Below, in pieces: positions 11,270 to 21,189 of a DNA stretch of 64,000 nucleotides. Within the stretch, counting starts at the first letter, position 1; each line of letters starts with the position of its first letter. Made by a program: the position numbers and the translations under genes. The notes under the pieces are model-generated. The model saw only the letters and a list, made by a program, of their open reading frames with translations. It made no database searches and was not told the DNA's origin. Source of the stretch: Epiperipatus broadwayi (lineage: Eukaryota > Onychophora > Udeonychophora > Euonychophora > Peripatidae); NCBI GenBank assembly GCA_028023455.1, contig JAQFVV010006469.1, forward strand, positions 62,001-126,000, given 5' to 3'.

Positions 11270-12690
11270 GATTAAATTATTAAGAGAAACAAAAATAGGA
11301 AAAATATATTTAGAGTAGTTTTCTTTTGTTTAAAATGCAGTTTTGTAAAACAAACAAAAAAAAGATTGCATATATTTTCCTTTTAAAAACAAAACTGTTG
11401 AAATCAGGTGGGGTGAAAATTCAAAGTTAGAATAAAATTTGTTTTTAAAGAAAACTTTTTTTTTTATAAATTAAAATAATAAAATGTCAAAAAATAAGCA
11501 AATGTGAAAACAATAAAAATTAGTTTGTAAAAGAAAAAGCTTTCGAAAATTTAATTAGTTTATAAGATTTTCTAATTGATAATGAGATTAAAATTGTATT
11601 AATTAAAAAACTATGTAAACTATCTGATAATAGATTAATCTAAGCAAAAGATTAAAGCAAATGTAAAAATAATTAAGAAAAAACATTTGAGTTGCGATCA
11701 AAATTAAAAATAATGATAAAACAATGGAAGAAAATATATATATACAGTTGCTATGGCTATTGTTATTTAGTTGGGGTGCGATCTGTATTTCATTCCACTC
11801 TTAAGTCTGAAAATCATTCCTGAGTTCAGTTCAAGTTTGGATCAGACAATGCAATCAATTACTGTTGTGGTCAGCATCAATGCAAAAGCCACAGATCTAG
11901 CAATATACAGTGTGAGACTATCTTTAGGAGTCTTCAACAACTTCATATCCTAGTTCTTAGCAAAATCATTTATACTCACCTGGAGCCAATGCCAAAACAA
12001 ATGCTTAAGCCCTAAAGGAGATGCTACAACATTCTCTCATTGTTCAATGGAAGAAAAGCCATGAAGTCAGTGATGGAAAACCAAAAAAGGGCAATTGGTT
12101 GGAGACTGAAAGGTAAAGACATTTTGATACTTGTCTATAGACACTTTATATTTATTTTAAATGAACTTTAATTAACAAACGACTTATAAAATTTAGCCTG
12201 AAACTAATCATTAATCATTTATATTTCCTTATGTAAAATATATTGTTATATTATATTAGATTTGTGTGTGCTTGAATAAATATTAATGTTTGCTTAAATA
12301 TTATTTGGTCTATTCTCTCTTTTGTAATTGCATCACTAATAATTTAAGTGTATAGTTATTTTTTATGTGATAAATGAATGTATTGAACCTGAGACAGAGT
12401 ATGAGCTAGCCATGGGATATTTCAAGTGTTGGATTATATGTCTGTCATCCAAAGCACACTGACTATATAATCTATGGTTGACTCACATCTGAGGTTGATC
12501 CTCAAAACAAATAATACTTTGGATGTCAGAGGTTTGAATTCAGCAGTTGAGGTGGCCACGGTCTAGAAATGTGATTGTGTTGTGCTTTGTTTAGCTCAAT
12601 CTTACCATGGATATCGTTGATGATTATGTTATCAATGGTATTCCCTCCTCTGTTGGAAAGATTGGTCTGTTCCCATGTTCTTTTTAAAAT
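11270..12690. other. non-PLE segment between the RT and GIY-YIG remnants
   Basis: PLE similarity stops near 11.26 kb and resumes near 12.7 kb, where an LQEKTSLDSVQYRTNTYEK-like run resembles the PLE linker. The intervening 1.4 kb is AT-rich to 11.75 kb. From 11.76 to 12.57 kb it has somewhat higher complexity, including an inverted pair ctgtcatccaaag / ctttggatgtcag at 12440-12522. I recognise no gene in it. Confidence 0.5.
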
Positions 12691-12694
12691 TATT

Positions 12695-13345
12695 ATAAAA
12701 AAGGATTTAAACCTACAAGAAAAAACTTCTTTGGACTCAGTTCAATATAGAACAAACACTTATGAAAAATGGTTATCCATCAGCTGTCATTAAGAATACC
12801 ATAAATAGACAATAAAAAGAACCATCAAATGAAAAAACAATTGTACCCATACATACCAAAAATAAAAGACAAAATTAAGGAAAATCTGTCATCAGCATAA
12901 CAACCTTCCAGAGTCATAGCACACTATGAGGAATTCAAACATCAAAGCCTAAACTTGAAATGCTGAAAAGAAAAAAACTGCATCTATGAAATACCATGTT
13001 AATGTTAAGAACATATATTGGTGAGACAGTAAAAGCGCTTGCAAGAACACAAACTGATGATTATAAGAGAGAAAACAAATGTGTCTAAGGTGTAGACCAT
13101 GTATGTACCCATATGTTCAATTGGGAAAATACAAAAATATTAGAAGAAAAAGTACAAAGAAGAAAATTTAAAGCAGCTGCTCACATGACAATGGCAAACA
13201 ATTCCATAAGTCAACCGAGTGTAAAATCAATATTGCTCTTAAGAAGAAAAAGTGGAGAAATCAGGAGGAACTTCATAGATAAGTATATGCAATTTCTATT
13301 GACTGAGTGCCTTCAACAGAATGGTTCAGCTGGTTAGTGTTACCT
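12695..13345 (+). pseudogene. PLE linker and GIY-YIG endonuclease (remnant)
   Basis: Translated with frame changes, the region shows the linker before the endonuclease (KRTIK near 12810, YIPKIKDKI near 12860). It then shows NCIYEIPC near 12980, matching the PLE 'vYeIPC' block. YIGETVKALART, equivalent to the GIY-YIG 'TYIGETgR.l..R' block, comes next with damage in the first half. The ORF at 13113-13337 then contains MFNWENTKILEEKVQRRKFK and a following AAAHM, matching the PLE C-terminus 'H.fdW...kil......RRk..EA.hi'. Order and spacing agree with a Penelope-type EN domain. Confidence 0.85.
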
Positions 13346-13545
13346 TAAAATTCAATACTCAGAAATCTAAGCGGCCAGGTTCGATTCCCATGTTAGAGCT
13401 CTCACTAATCAGAACAGCAACACCTGAAGACGAGGGGAGAATAATATATCTCAGATTCTCATGCTAGTGCTGTCGCTGGTCAGGACAGCAACCCTGAAGA
13501 ATGGAGAATAATAGCTCTCGAAAGGTGCATATATTAACATGTTTG
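13318..13545 (+). repeat. tRNA-like segment at the PLE-1 3' end
   Basis: A box-A-like tggttcagctggttag at 13321 and a box-B-like ggttcgattcc at 13378-13388 are about 57 bp apart. This resembles an internal pol III promoter with long spacing. A related copy lies on the minus strand within 58.2-58.35 kb, again next to the same PLE-end sequence. It may be a tRNA-derived SINE or a tRNA-derived tail of the element. Folding has not been tested. Confidence 0.5.
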
Positions 13546-13739
13546 ATGCTATTTTTTAACGGTTGAATGTATTTGGAATAGTTAAATAAAGTTAAATTTT
13601 TCTAAAGACATTCAATACTCAGATGATGGAAATAGTCCAATATATAAATACAATGAATTGGCATACATTTTGTGAATTTGGAAAAAAACATTTAATTGAA
13701 TAATCTGGAATAAACTTATGACCATCTTAAAAAATAAAG

Positions 13740-14475
13740 AAGTATGAAAGTGAAGATTGATTTGAATATGTATACTGGTCAAAGGATAAGAATTAGACTG
13801 ATGATACGGATATAGAAAGAGGAATTAGTCAAGGTTACAGTATATCACCTGCTCTTTTTAATATTTATTTTAGAAGATATGTTAAATAATTATTTAGAAT
13901 ATGGAGGAGCACATGTTGGAGGTAGAATAATCAAATGTATAAAATTTGTTGATGATATGGATTTTATAGCCAAGGATAAATATTATCTTCAGAATATGTT
14001 GAATAAATTGAAGAAAGAATGTATGGAATAAAGATTAATGTTGAGAAGACTAAGTGTTTATGGATAGTGAGGAATGCAAAGACTGCAAATTGAAACCCAT
14101 GATAACATAGTTCAACAGGGAAAGAGATTTAGGTATTTGGATAGATGGTTAAGTGATGATTGAAGTAGTAAAGATAAAGTTAAAAAAAAAAGAATAGATT
14201 TGGAGAAGGAGCTATTTATTAAGAGCAAGAAAATATGCTGTGGATTTTTGAAGAGAGAATTCAGGAAAATTAAATGCTATGTATAGAATGTACTATTGTA
14301 TGGTTGTGAAGCATTGATACGATAATAAAATTAGTAACACATTGGAAGCCATTGAGATGTGGCCATGTAGAAGGATGGGAAAAAATCAGTTGGATGAATA
14401 AAATAAATGAAATTTTGAAAAGTGTAAATGAAAAAAGATTGAGGAAATTCGAAACAGAGATACTGGATTGGACTT
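13740..14475 (+). pseudogene. LINE reverse transcriptase, C-terminal half (remnant)
   Basis: Frames joined by eye give SQGYSISPALFNIYFR at about 13825-13875, the RQG..SP.LFN.Y block. Then come EDMLNNYLEYGG and IKFVDDMDFIAKDKYYLQNM with both catalytic Asp residues present at about 13941-14000. KINVEKTK at about 14030 and CYV.NVLLYGCEA at about 14275-14315 match the late-RT 'LKIN..KTK' and 'Y....LYG.E.W' blocks. EAIEMWPCRRMGKNQLDE-like codons follow. This arrangement is typical of RTE-like and related insect-type LINEs. The 5' half, including the endonuclease, is absent, as in 5'-truncated insertions. Confidence 0.82.
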
Positions 14476-14484
14476 ATATTTTTT

Positions 14485-14764
14485 AAAAAGTATATTTTAA
14501 TAAAAAATCTTTTTTTTTTTTCCCCTAAAAGTAACCTTTATTAGTTAAAAGACTACAAAAATTTTAGGTACACTTACCCGTTGAGGATTACAAAGTGTTT
14601 AATGTTACATGGTAAAACAATTATAAAAAGTATATTTTAATAAAAAATCTTTTTTTTTTTTCCCCTAAAAGTAACCTTTATTAGTTAAAAGACTACAAAA
14701 ATTTTAGGTACACTTACCCGTTGAGGATTACAAAGTGTTTAATGTTACATGGTAAAACAATTAT
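14485..14764. repeat. exact 140-bp tandem duplication
   Basis: Bases 14485-14624 and 14625-14764 appear identical on inspection, including the T run (from 14510) and the stretch tacacttacccgttgaggat. Each unit begins aaaaagtatattttaat and ends acaattat. Identity suggests a very recent duplication or an assembly artefact. Confidence 0.9.
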
Positions 14765-14879
14765 TGACAAGGTTTATATAAAGTGCATATGCTCGATAAA
14801 AAATTATGTCCATAAAAGGGTTACTATAATTTTGATTAATGTGTATCTGTACATGGATAATAAACTTTTCTCCCAATTA

Positions 14880-15570
14880 ACAGTTCGAATGTGCAGGAAC
14901 CACATTCGGTCTACTGCCCAAAATTGGAAAGCCAACTAGGGAAAAAATAACAAGCACAGATCTGCACTGCCTAAAACCAACCTATCAAGGGCACAGCAGC
15001 CAACCAGAGCAAGAATGGCACAGACTTTGACCAGGTTCCCTCTTGGCAGGTTTTCCAGGTAGCGGCAATAAATTGTCAACAGCCTGCACTAATAAACTAG
15101 GCTTCTAATGACTGCCACTAACCCTGAGGAAGAAAATAGGAGTGCAGACCCATGCCTGCAAAATTATTGCAGCAACAACTCCATCAAAGTGACAAAATAT
15201 GTCAGTGGCCCAAAGCAGACCAATCATCTTACAAATGCTCTAATTTTAAAGTTAACTAAGGAAACAAAAATAATAATGAGCTCAAATCAACACTGTCCTA
15301 ATAAACAATCCATCAAGGTGGTGCAGCAGCCTCTCAGGGCAAAGTTCAATGGAGGGCAGTGACCCTCACCTGGGTTTGGCAATGATGGCCAACCACCCCC
15401 ACAAATGAACCAAGCCCCTCATGACCACCCCCACCACATATGAGAAAAGGAAGAGGAGTGCAGACCCATGCCCACCAAAGCAACAGTGGATTCATTGTAA
15501 TCTGTAATCAAGCCAGATTTACTTGCACATCAGGAGTCCACACCATTTGTTCATATCACATTGCACACTG
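14880..15570. repeat. two diverged tandem units of about 320 bp, GC-richer
   Basis: Unit 1 starts near 14.9 kb and unit 2 about 320 bp later. Matching landmarks are aaattggaaagccaactagg at 14921 against taattttaaagttaactaag at 15241. Also atcaagggcacagcagcc at about 14985 matches atcaaggtggtgcagcagcc at about 15313. The exact 19-mer aggagtgcagacccatgcc occurs at 15138 and 15454. The block is visibly richer in G+C than its surroundings. A small open frame (15108-15362) has no recognisable similarity. Confidence 0.75.
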
Positions 15571-15890
15571 AGGTCAATAGAGCTGAAAGTCTGTAATCAT
15601 TAGCAACCTCCTGTGTCTGCAAATGAAATATTTGTTCAACCCATCCAACTATAAAGACCTTCAGGGTTTACTATGATTTTTATTTGTTGATACTAATTGG
15701 ATTCTGCTTCTTTGGATTGAATTCTGGGTCTTGGTTAGTAGTTAAGGATTTAGTTGTAGAATCTGAAAGCTTGTTAAACTTTTGAATCTCAATAATTGTT
15801 GAATTAAAAAAGGATGAATCATTTGTGGCTTCAATGTCTCTGTTTAGATCTAAAACATCATTTGGACTAATTTTGCCTTTAAATCATTGT
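15570..15890. other. no gene seen
   Basis: This is moderately AT-rich, apparently unique DNA between the 320-bp repeat and the SINE. No motif is recognised. Confidence 0.5.
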
Positions 15891-16006
15891 TTTTTTTTTT
15901 TCTTCATATGTCATAGCATCGGCCGGGACGCGAACCCACACCCGTCTGCAACCAACTACTTGCTTGCAAGGTGGGTGCGATGACCTCTCGGCTAACAACG
16001 CTTGAC
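15891..16006 (-). mobile_element. tRNA-derived SINE with target-site duplications
   Basis: On the minus strand the insert runs from gtcaagcgttgttagccgag through box A (tagccgagagg) and box B (gggttcgcgtccc) to ccggccgatgctatgacat and an A-rich tail, seen as a T run at 15891-15901. The 10-mer aaatcattgt flanks it at 15881-15890 and 16007-16016, a clear target-site duplication. The ccttgcaag stretch sits where an anticodon loop would be. Related copies lie at 41.66, 48.26 and 54.21 kb. This is the best-preserved copy and retains CpGs in both boxes. Confidence 0.88.
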
Positions 16007-16744
16007 AAATCATTGTGAATCATTTCGTTGTAATTTTGTGTTGATTTGAATATTTTTTCATTTTTTGTGGTCCCCCAATCACACTGGAAGTGGGCTAATA
16101 ACTTCTGTTGTGATCATCGGAGAAACTTAATTTTTGTGCAAGAAGATAGCTTAAGTGCTAATCTATAATGTTTAAATCCGATATTGAGATCGAATTAAAA
16201 TTCAAAATAATTTATTCACTCTGGACTGATTTGTTGTATTCGGCAACTTCCCGTTTGATAGACGATATAGTAATTTTATTCCTATGAACAATTTAGCACT
16301 GGGATTTCTTTTTTCCTTAATTTTATGATTAATTTTTGTATTTATAATGTTCCTTAGGCTGTTTTCTGTCCTCCCTGATTGGTTTTCAGTCATGGAAACT
16401 TGTTTAACATAATTAATATCTGATCTTAAAACTATCGTTGTTAGCATTTTTATTTTTAATATTTTTAATGAGATTTGATGTCCAAAATGTTTATTCTTTT
16501 TATTCTGTCAATAAGATTAGGATTTCTAGTGTCTCTATTTTTTTTAGAATAATTTGGTTTCATTTTGCTAATGGCAGCCGTTTACATGAACGGAACGAAA
16601 GGTAATTTTAATTATTCTTGAATGAAAACTGTTTTAAAGTTTCTTGTAATGATGAAAAAACAATAAGACAGGTATTCACTTACATCTTAGCAAACTTTTC
16701 TTTTATGAATTCGCAACTAGACTATAACCTTGGTGAATAAAACT

Positions 16745-16782
16745 GGGAGCCTGTAACAGCGTGAACTGGAGCCCAGGCTCCC
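16745..16782. repeat. short GC-rich stem-loop
   Basis: gggagcctg (16745-16753) and caggctccc (16774-16782) form a perfect 9-bp stem with a 20-base loop. It is just upstream of a LINE C-terminal fragment and may be part of it. No function can be assigned. Confidence 0.5.
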
Positions 16783-16799
16783 TCTAGTGGACTAATGGT

Positions 16800-17015
16800 G
16801 AGGTAAAGCAAGACGAAAGGACAGAAAAGATTCACATTGGTGGATGATATAAGAGATGGGAAGAATTACGTAGAATTGAAGAGCTGGACAATGAAGAAAA
16901 CGGAGTGGAAAAAAAAAAAGGATGAATTAATGATGTGACCACTTTCTGGACCTACCCATGGGACAATACTATTGATGATAATGATTATTGTTTGAAACAA
17001 TTTTTTTAAAATTTT
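16800..17015 (+). pseudogene. LINE C-terminal fragment and 3' tail
   Basis: One frame reads KGQKRFTLVDDIRDGKNYVE and continues LKSWTMKKTEW to a stop near 16937. This matches the extreme C-terminus of RTE-like and related LINE proteins ('GRqr...lDDlrdg..y.ElK..a.dR..W'). The following tail cccatgggacaatactattg then gatgataatgattattg is typical of LINE 3' ends that finish in short ATG/ATA-type repeats. It is a severely 5'-truncated insertion. Confidence 0.7.
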
Positions 17016-18080
17016 CAGTATATATAAAAACGAAACACATTCATCTGCTGCTATAGTTACAAATATAAAACATAATTCGTTCGACCGTAACAATATTTAG
17101 AAATAAACATTTAAAATCATTTTATGTATAGAACAAACTTCTGACGTTGTAATCTATATTTAACCCTTCTCGAGATTTGGTACCTGAAAATCTTTATATA
17201 AAATCAAGCTGGAAGAAAAGACATATCTGTTTCTTAGCCGTCTGATTCTTTTATCAAGTTGTAGTAAATAAATAAATAGAATAATTCCCGAGTACTAGAT
17301 AGATTTCCCCCCCTTTAAAATGCAAAGATGAGTATAAGGAAAAAGTCAATCATCATTTAGAGACTGCGAACTTTTCTCCTAATCAAATTGTTTATTAAAG
17401 TAATACACATACCCAAAGTTTTCCATTAATCTATTTAGCTTAGAAATAAGAGAGAAAAACAAAATCATATTAAATTTTGCATTTTTAAAAAGATTATTTA
17501 AGAAAAAATAAGAGCGAATGATAATTTGGGATTTTTGATTAAAGAAAAGGGGTGGTGATATTCTATCTATTAAAACATTTCCAAACCTTTTTTTAAAAAA
17601 TATAATTATTTAGGTTTTTTTTTTTTTGTTATTAATGCAAATTATTTTTTTAAATGTCTCATTTTATTGTTATTCAGCGGATGCTATTTGACCCAACTAT
17701 CGGGGCGACTATAAGTGTGCATTTATATGTTTACACAGATACAATATTTATGTTTATTTATAAGGGTTAAAAAAATTAAACAGCTTACTATAGAACATGA
17801 CTTTCAATTTCTTAAATTAAATAAATTACTTCCTGGCTTAAAAAAGTACCAGGGGGTAAGAGTTTTTAGTATTTTTTTCAATCATGGTTCTAGCAAATAA
17901 TTATTAGATAATTATTAATTGATTTATAATAAGTAAGTTATTTATTTAGAATGCTTTAGCCAGAAGCTTGAAAAATTTAAACGTTATCCTATAAATGTAT
18001 ACACAAAATTCCGAGCATAATAAATTAATAATAATATCAACAATTATAACAACTATAATAATATTAAAAACAAATGTTAA
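17015..18080. other. CpG-retaining AT-rich DNA, no gene seen
   Basis: No coding trace is present. CpG is frequent for such AT-rich DNA (tcgttcgaccgtaac at about 17079, tctcgag, agcgaatg, cagcggatg, atcggggcgac), unlike the flanking transposon regions. See the finding on CpG contrast. Confidence 0.5.
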
Positions 18081-18893
18081 CACACAAAAATCCGACAGGT
18101 AAAATTGGCTTTAAATGTTTCCTTTATAGAAATCAAATGTTAAGCAAGTATGGAGTGGATTGAAAAAAAAACATTGAAATGTTCATGAAAGACTTTGTCA
18201 ATGTGGACTATAAGTGTAACGTGTTATTTAGAGCAAAGACGTTTTATTAAATACCCGCCCGCCGAAATATGACAACACGAATAAGTAAGTCGTCCTTTCA
18301 TGCCTAGTTTATTACAGCGGTTAAAAAATATATGTGCTGGCGCATTTAACGTCAGCTTTAGAACTCTAAATTTTGAATAAGCTCTTCAGCAATGTGAAGA
18401 ACAGGTCTCCAGACCAGTCCATTCAGATTGTTTACAAAATCAGCTATAATTATTCTAAATGCAAGGTAATCCACTATAACGAATTGTGTGTTAACAGTAC
18501 TACTAAACTAGTACAGTATCAGTGTATGTATTCTCATGCAAAGAAAGATCCCAATGTAAAATCAGTGTTTGTGAAGCATGAAGTGGAATCTGATCATGCA
18601 TTTGATCCATGGAATATTAAGAAAATGTAAAGAGGCATGATTTATCACTAATAACACCCACATGATTAAAAAAATTTTTGTAGAGTGTTGTCACAAAAAT
18701 GGAATATGTAAAATAAAAATTTATATATTAACCACTGAGTATTAATGTCGTGTTTTCTCCTAATAATACCAGTTTAGCCGCTAAGTTTGAGCACTATGAT
18801 TATAACCTCTGGTTGTAAGTATTGCACAGAGTTATTAGTTATATTGTGAAATAAAATTTAATCTTAAGAAGTGAATTAATGCCGCTTATAGAA
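18080..18893 (+). repeat. PLE-A upstream pseudo-LTR (5'-truncated copy)
   Basis: This contains the reading frame 18373-18630, whose end reads HAKKDPNVKSVFVKHEVES and then DHAFDPWNIKKM. It matches the downstream copy's 'HAKKDSNGKTVFLEHEVESG' with substitutions. The 18181-18365 part has ten CpG sites that are mostly TpG or CpA in the downstream copy. Confidence 0.8.
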
Positions 18894-18919
18894 TTGCATA
18901 GCTAAAGAAAGGAAGTAAA

Positions 18920-20340
18920 ATTTAATAGAGTTGCAGAATATGGATGAATATAATAGATAAAGAAAAGAAACTTTGATAGAGTTGCAGAATATGGACAAAT
19001 ATATTAGGTATAAGATCAGCATTCAAAATACTAAAATCTGTAACTGTGAAAAGAGAAAGAGGAAATTTCTAGAGAAATGTTTGTTATTAGATCTTCCCCA
19101 ATTATTGTAGTATACATATAAGTAAGTCTAGATACAAGAAGGATAAAATTCTACATTATTTAAGAATACAGTTACTTCCAAGGATTCTCCAAGGATGTAA
19201 GAGAGCATTAAAAACAGAAGCATGTAGATTGAAATATGTGACAAAAAGTTTAAGTATCTCTGAAAGCATAAATGAAGAATGCCAAAATATAGGAAATAAG
19301 TTATGTGTAAAATATAATAGAAAATGTAAATTTTTGACATCAAAGCAGAAAGTGATAATAGATAATGAAAGCAGTGAAAAGAGTTAATTTAACACACTAT
19401 CTTCTCTTCAAAAATGTAAAGCATGTGCTTGACTTCAGTCCAAAGTTTGTCGAGAGTAAGCAGAAAAACCATAGCTGAAATAGAAACTAATTATGAAGAT
19501 AGCCCCAGAAAGGAGGCATAAGATGTTGCAACCATTGTAATTTGAAATGGATGAAGGAAAAATTCATGGTGTTTATATCAAGAAAACATCAGAATAAGCC
19601 TGTCAGCAAGACAATATTGGATAATTTATCATCTGCCATACCCCAAGAATTTTTGCAAATGTAAAACTATACTAAGTAAATAACACCCTCAGACTGTTAA
19701 TAGATTTTGAGGGAACTTAATTTTAACAAGATAGTGAAACTGATAGCTCATTGGATATTTAGGATTTAGTAGCTTCACAATTAAAGCCTCATTTGATTGT
19801 GCATGACTGCTAAGCGTTCACAAACTGGATTCCCAGTTTAAGCTTGTGCCGCTTGTTATAGCAAAGTTATATGGTTCAATCTTATGTCAAAGTTCTATAG
19901 ATATAATCCATGAAATATTAATAAATTTAAGCACTAATCAGAGCAAGACAGTTCATTATTGATGCTCTGAGGTAGACTAATAGTGACATTACTATGTTAT
20001 CCAAATTCTATAAGACAGCACTGCTGACCTATGGTGTTTTCAATAAATGGTATATTCTGTAGCATAATGTTAAATAAATGTGAGGAAACAATTTTCCACA
20101 AATATATTTTAACAGTGAATTATTCATTTTATATGCAATATGTAGATGATGTGCTGATTGGAGAATAATATTAATAAGATATATAATGTTTTAATTCAAA
20201 GCTCATCTTTAATATTAACTATATAACAAGAAGACGAGCATAAAGGAATAAAATTTTTGGACCATTACACACAAAGATGTGAGAGTGAGGTAGTTGAAAA
20301 AACCTTTCAATGTCCATGGAGCAGTTCAGCCCCAGTTACA
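18920..20340 (+). pseudogene. PLE-A N-terminal/RT region (heavily decayed)
   Basis: A stretch at about 19455-19510 reads RKTIAEIETNYE-like residues of the PLE N-terminal domain. The block at 19643-19735 reads PRIFANVKLY, stop, VNNTLRLLIDFEGT, a recognisable version of the PLE 'PRiYGLPKiHK...PLRPIV....' block. A QYVDDVLIGE-like stretch near 20135-20165 is a plausible remnant of the YVDD catalytic block. A local duplication with shared agagttgcagaatatgga lies at 18920-19005. Stops occur throughout. Confidence 0.65.
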
Positions 20341-20347
20341 CACTCCC

Positions 20348-21187
20348 ATTTCACACAAACTGACTGGCTTTAAATGTTTCCTGTATAGAAATCAAAGGTT
20401 ATGCAAGTATGATATAGATCAAAAGAATAACATTCAAATGTTCCGAAAGACTTGGCCAGTGCAGGCTATAATATAAGTAACATTTTATTTAGAATTTTTA
20501 AAAAGTTTTATTCAATATTAAATATTTGCCCTTCAGACTATAATAACATGAATAAGTGGATAAGTCTTAGCTTCATGCTTGCTTGGTTTATCACAATGAT
20601 TAAACAAGATATGTGCTGACACATCTAATGTCAGCTTTGGAACTCTTCAAATTTGAACAATGTAAAAGACAGGTCTCCAGGCCAGGTTCTCTAGATTGTT
20701 TACAAAACCAGTTGCAATGATCCCAATTGGCAGACAATCTCCTATGGGGAATCACATGCTAACAGCATCATTAGACTGTGCAGCATCAATATATACCCAT
20801 GCAAAGAAAGATTCCAATGGGAAGACAGTGTTTCTGGAGCATGAAGTGGAATCTGGTTATGCTTTTAATCTATGGAAAGTTAAGTGTGCAGAGTGCTGCG
20901 ATTGGAAAAGAAAATTTAAAAAGGCATGGTTTATCACTAGTACCCCAACCAATAAACAAAAAAAGTCTCTTGTATAGCAATGTCATGAAAGTGGAATATG
21001 TAAATTATAGATTTACATATTAACCACTAAGTATTAATATCATGTTTTTCTCCTAACAATAACAGTTAAGCGATGAATTTGAGCACTATGACTGTGGTCT
21101 CCCAGGTCAAGAGCATTGCTTAGCGAGTTATTAGTTAAATTATGAAATAATTTTTATTGTAAAATGAATTAATGTTACTTATAGAAT
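20348..21187 (+). repeat. PLE-A downstream pseudo-LTR with GIY-YIG tail
   Basis: The open frame 20696-20977 (93 codons) contains HAKKDSNGKTVFLEHEVESG and then KCAECCDWKRKFKKAWFI. This is the C-terminal half of a PLE GIY-YIG domain ('..VFLeHe.esGH.fd......r.....W.RK..EA..I'). The GIY-YIG N-terminal half is fragmentary. The 3' tail ends near 21187 at ttacttatagaatataatg. Confidence 0.8.
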
Positions 21188-21189
21188 AT

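Larger units (their letters stand above)
10500..13660 (+). mobile_element. decayed Penelope-like element (PLE-1) with inverted terminal copies
   Basis: An RT remnant (10.64-11.2 kb) and a GIY-YIG endonuclease remnant (12.7-13.34 kb) lie in the same orientation. They are enclosed by inverted repeats. The left repeat at about 10561-10622 (reading atttccatcatataatctga) is the reverse complement of the right repeat at about 13591-13648 (reading tctaaagacattcaatactc). A third relative at 58.35-58.48 kb extends the homology outward beyond the left repeat. Such direct or inverted end copies are typical of Penelope-type insertions. About 1.4 kb between the RT and GIY-YIG parts shows no PLE similarity and may be a later insertion. 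Confidence 0.8.
18080..21187 (+). mobile_element. Penelope-like element PLE-A in pseudo-LTR (tandem) arrangement
   Basis: Two long direct repeats, about 18080-18893 and 20348-21187, enclose about 1.45 kb. Both repeats contain the same GIY-YIG C-terminal coding trace and the same 3' tail (attaaccactgagtattaat against attaaccactaagtattaat). The internal part carries the PLE N-terminal and fingers motifs. A 5'-truncated copy immediately upstream of a longer copy is the classic Penelope pseudo-LTR configuration. All coding parts are broken. Confidence 0.82.

Noticed and set aside
15891-16006. Functional tRNA gene
   Set aside because: The sequence has an A-rich tail and target-site duplications and lacks a clean cloverleaf on inspection, so it is a SINE.
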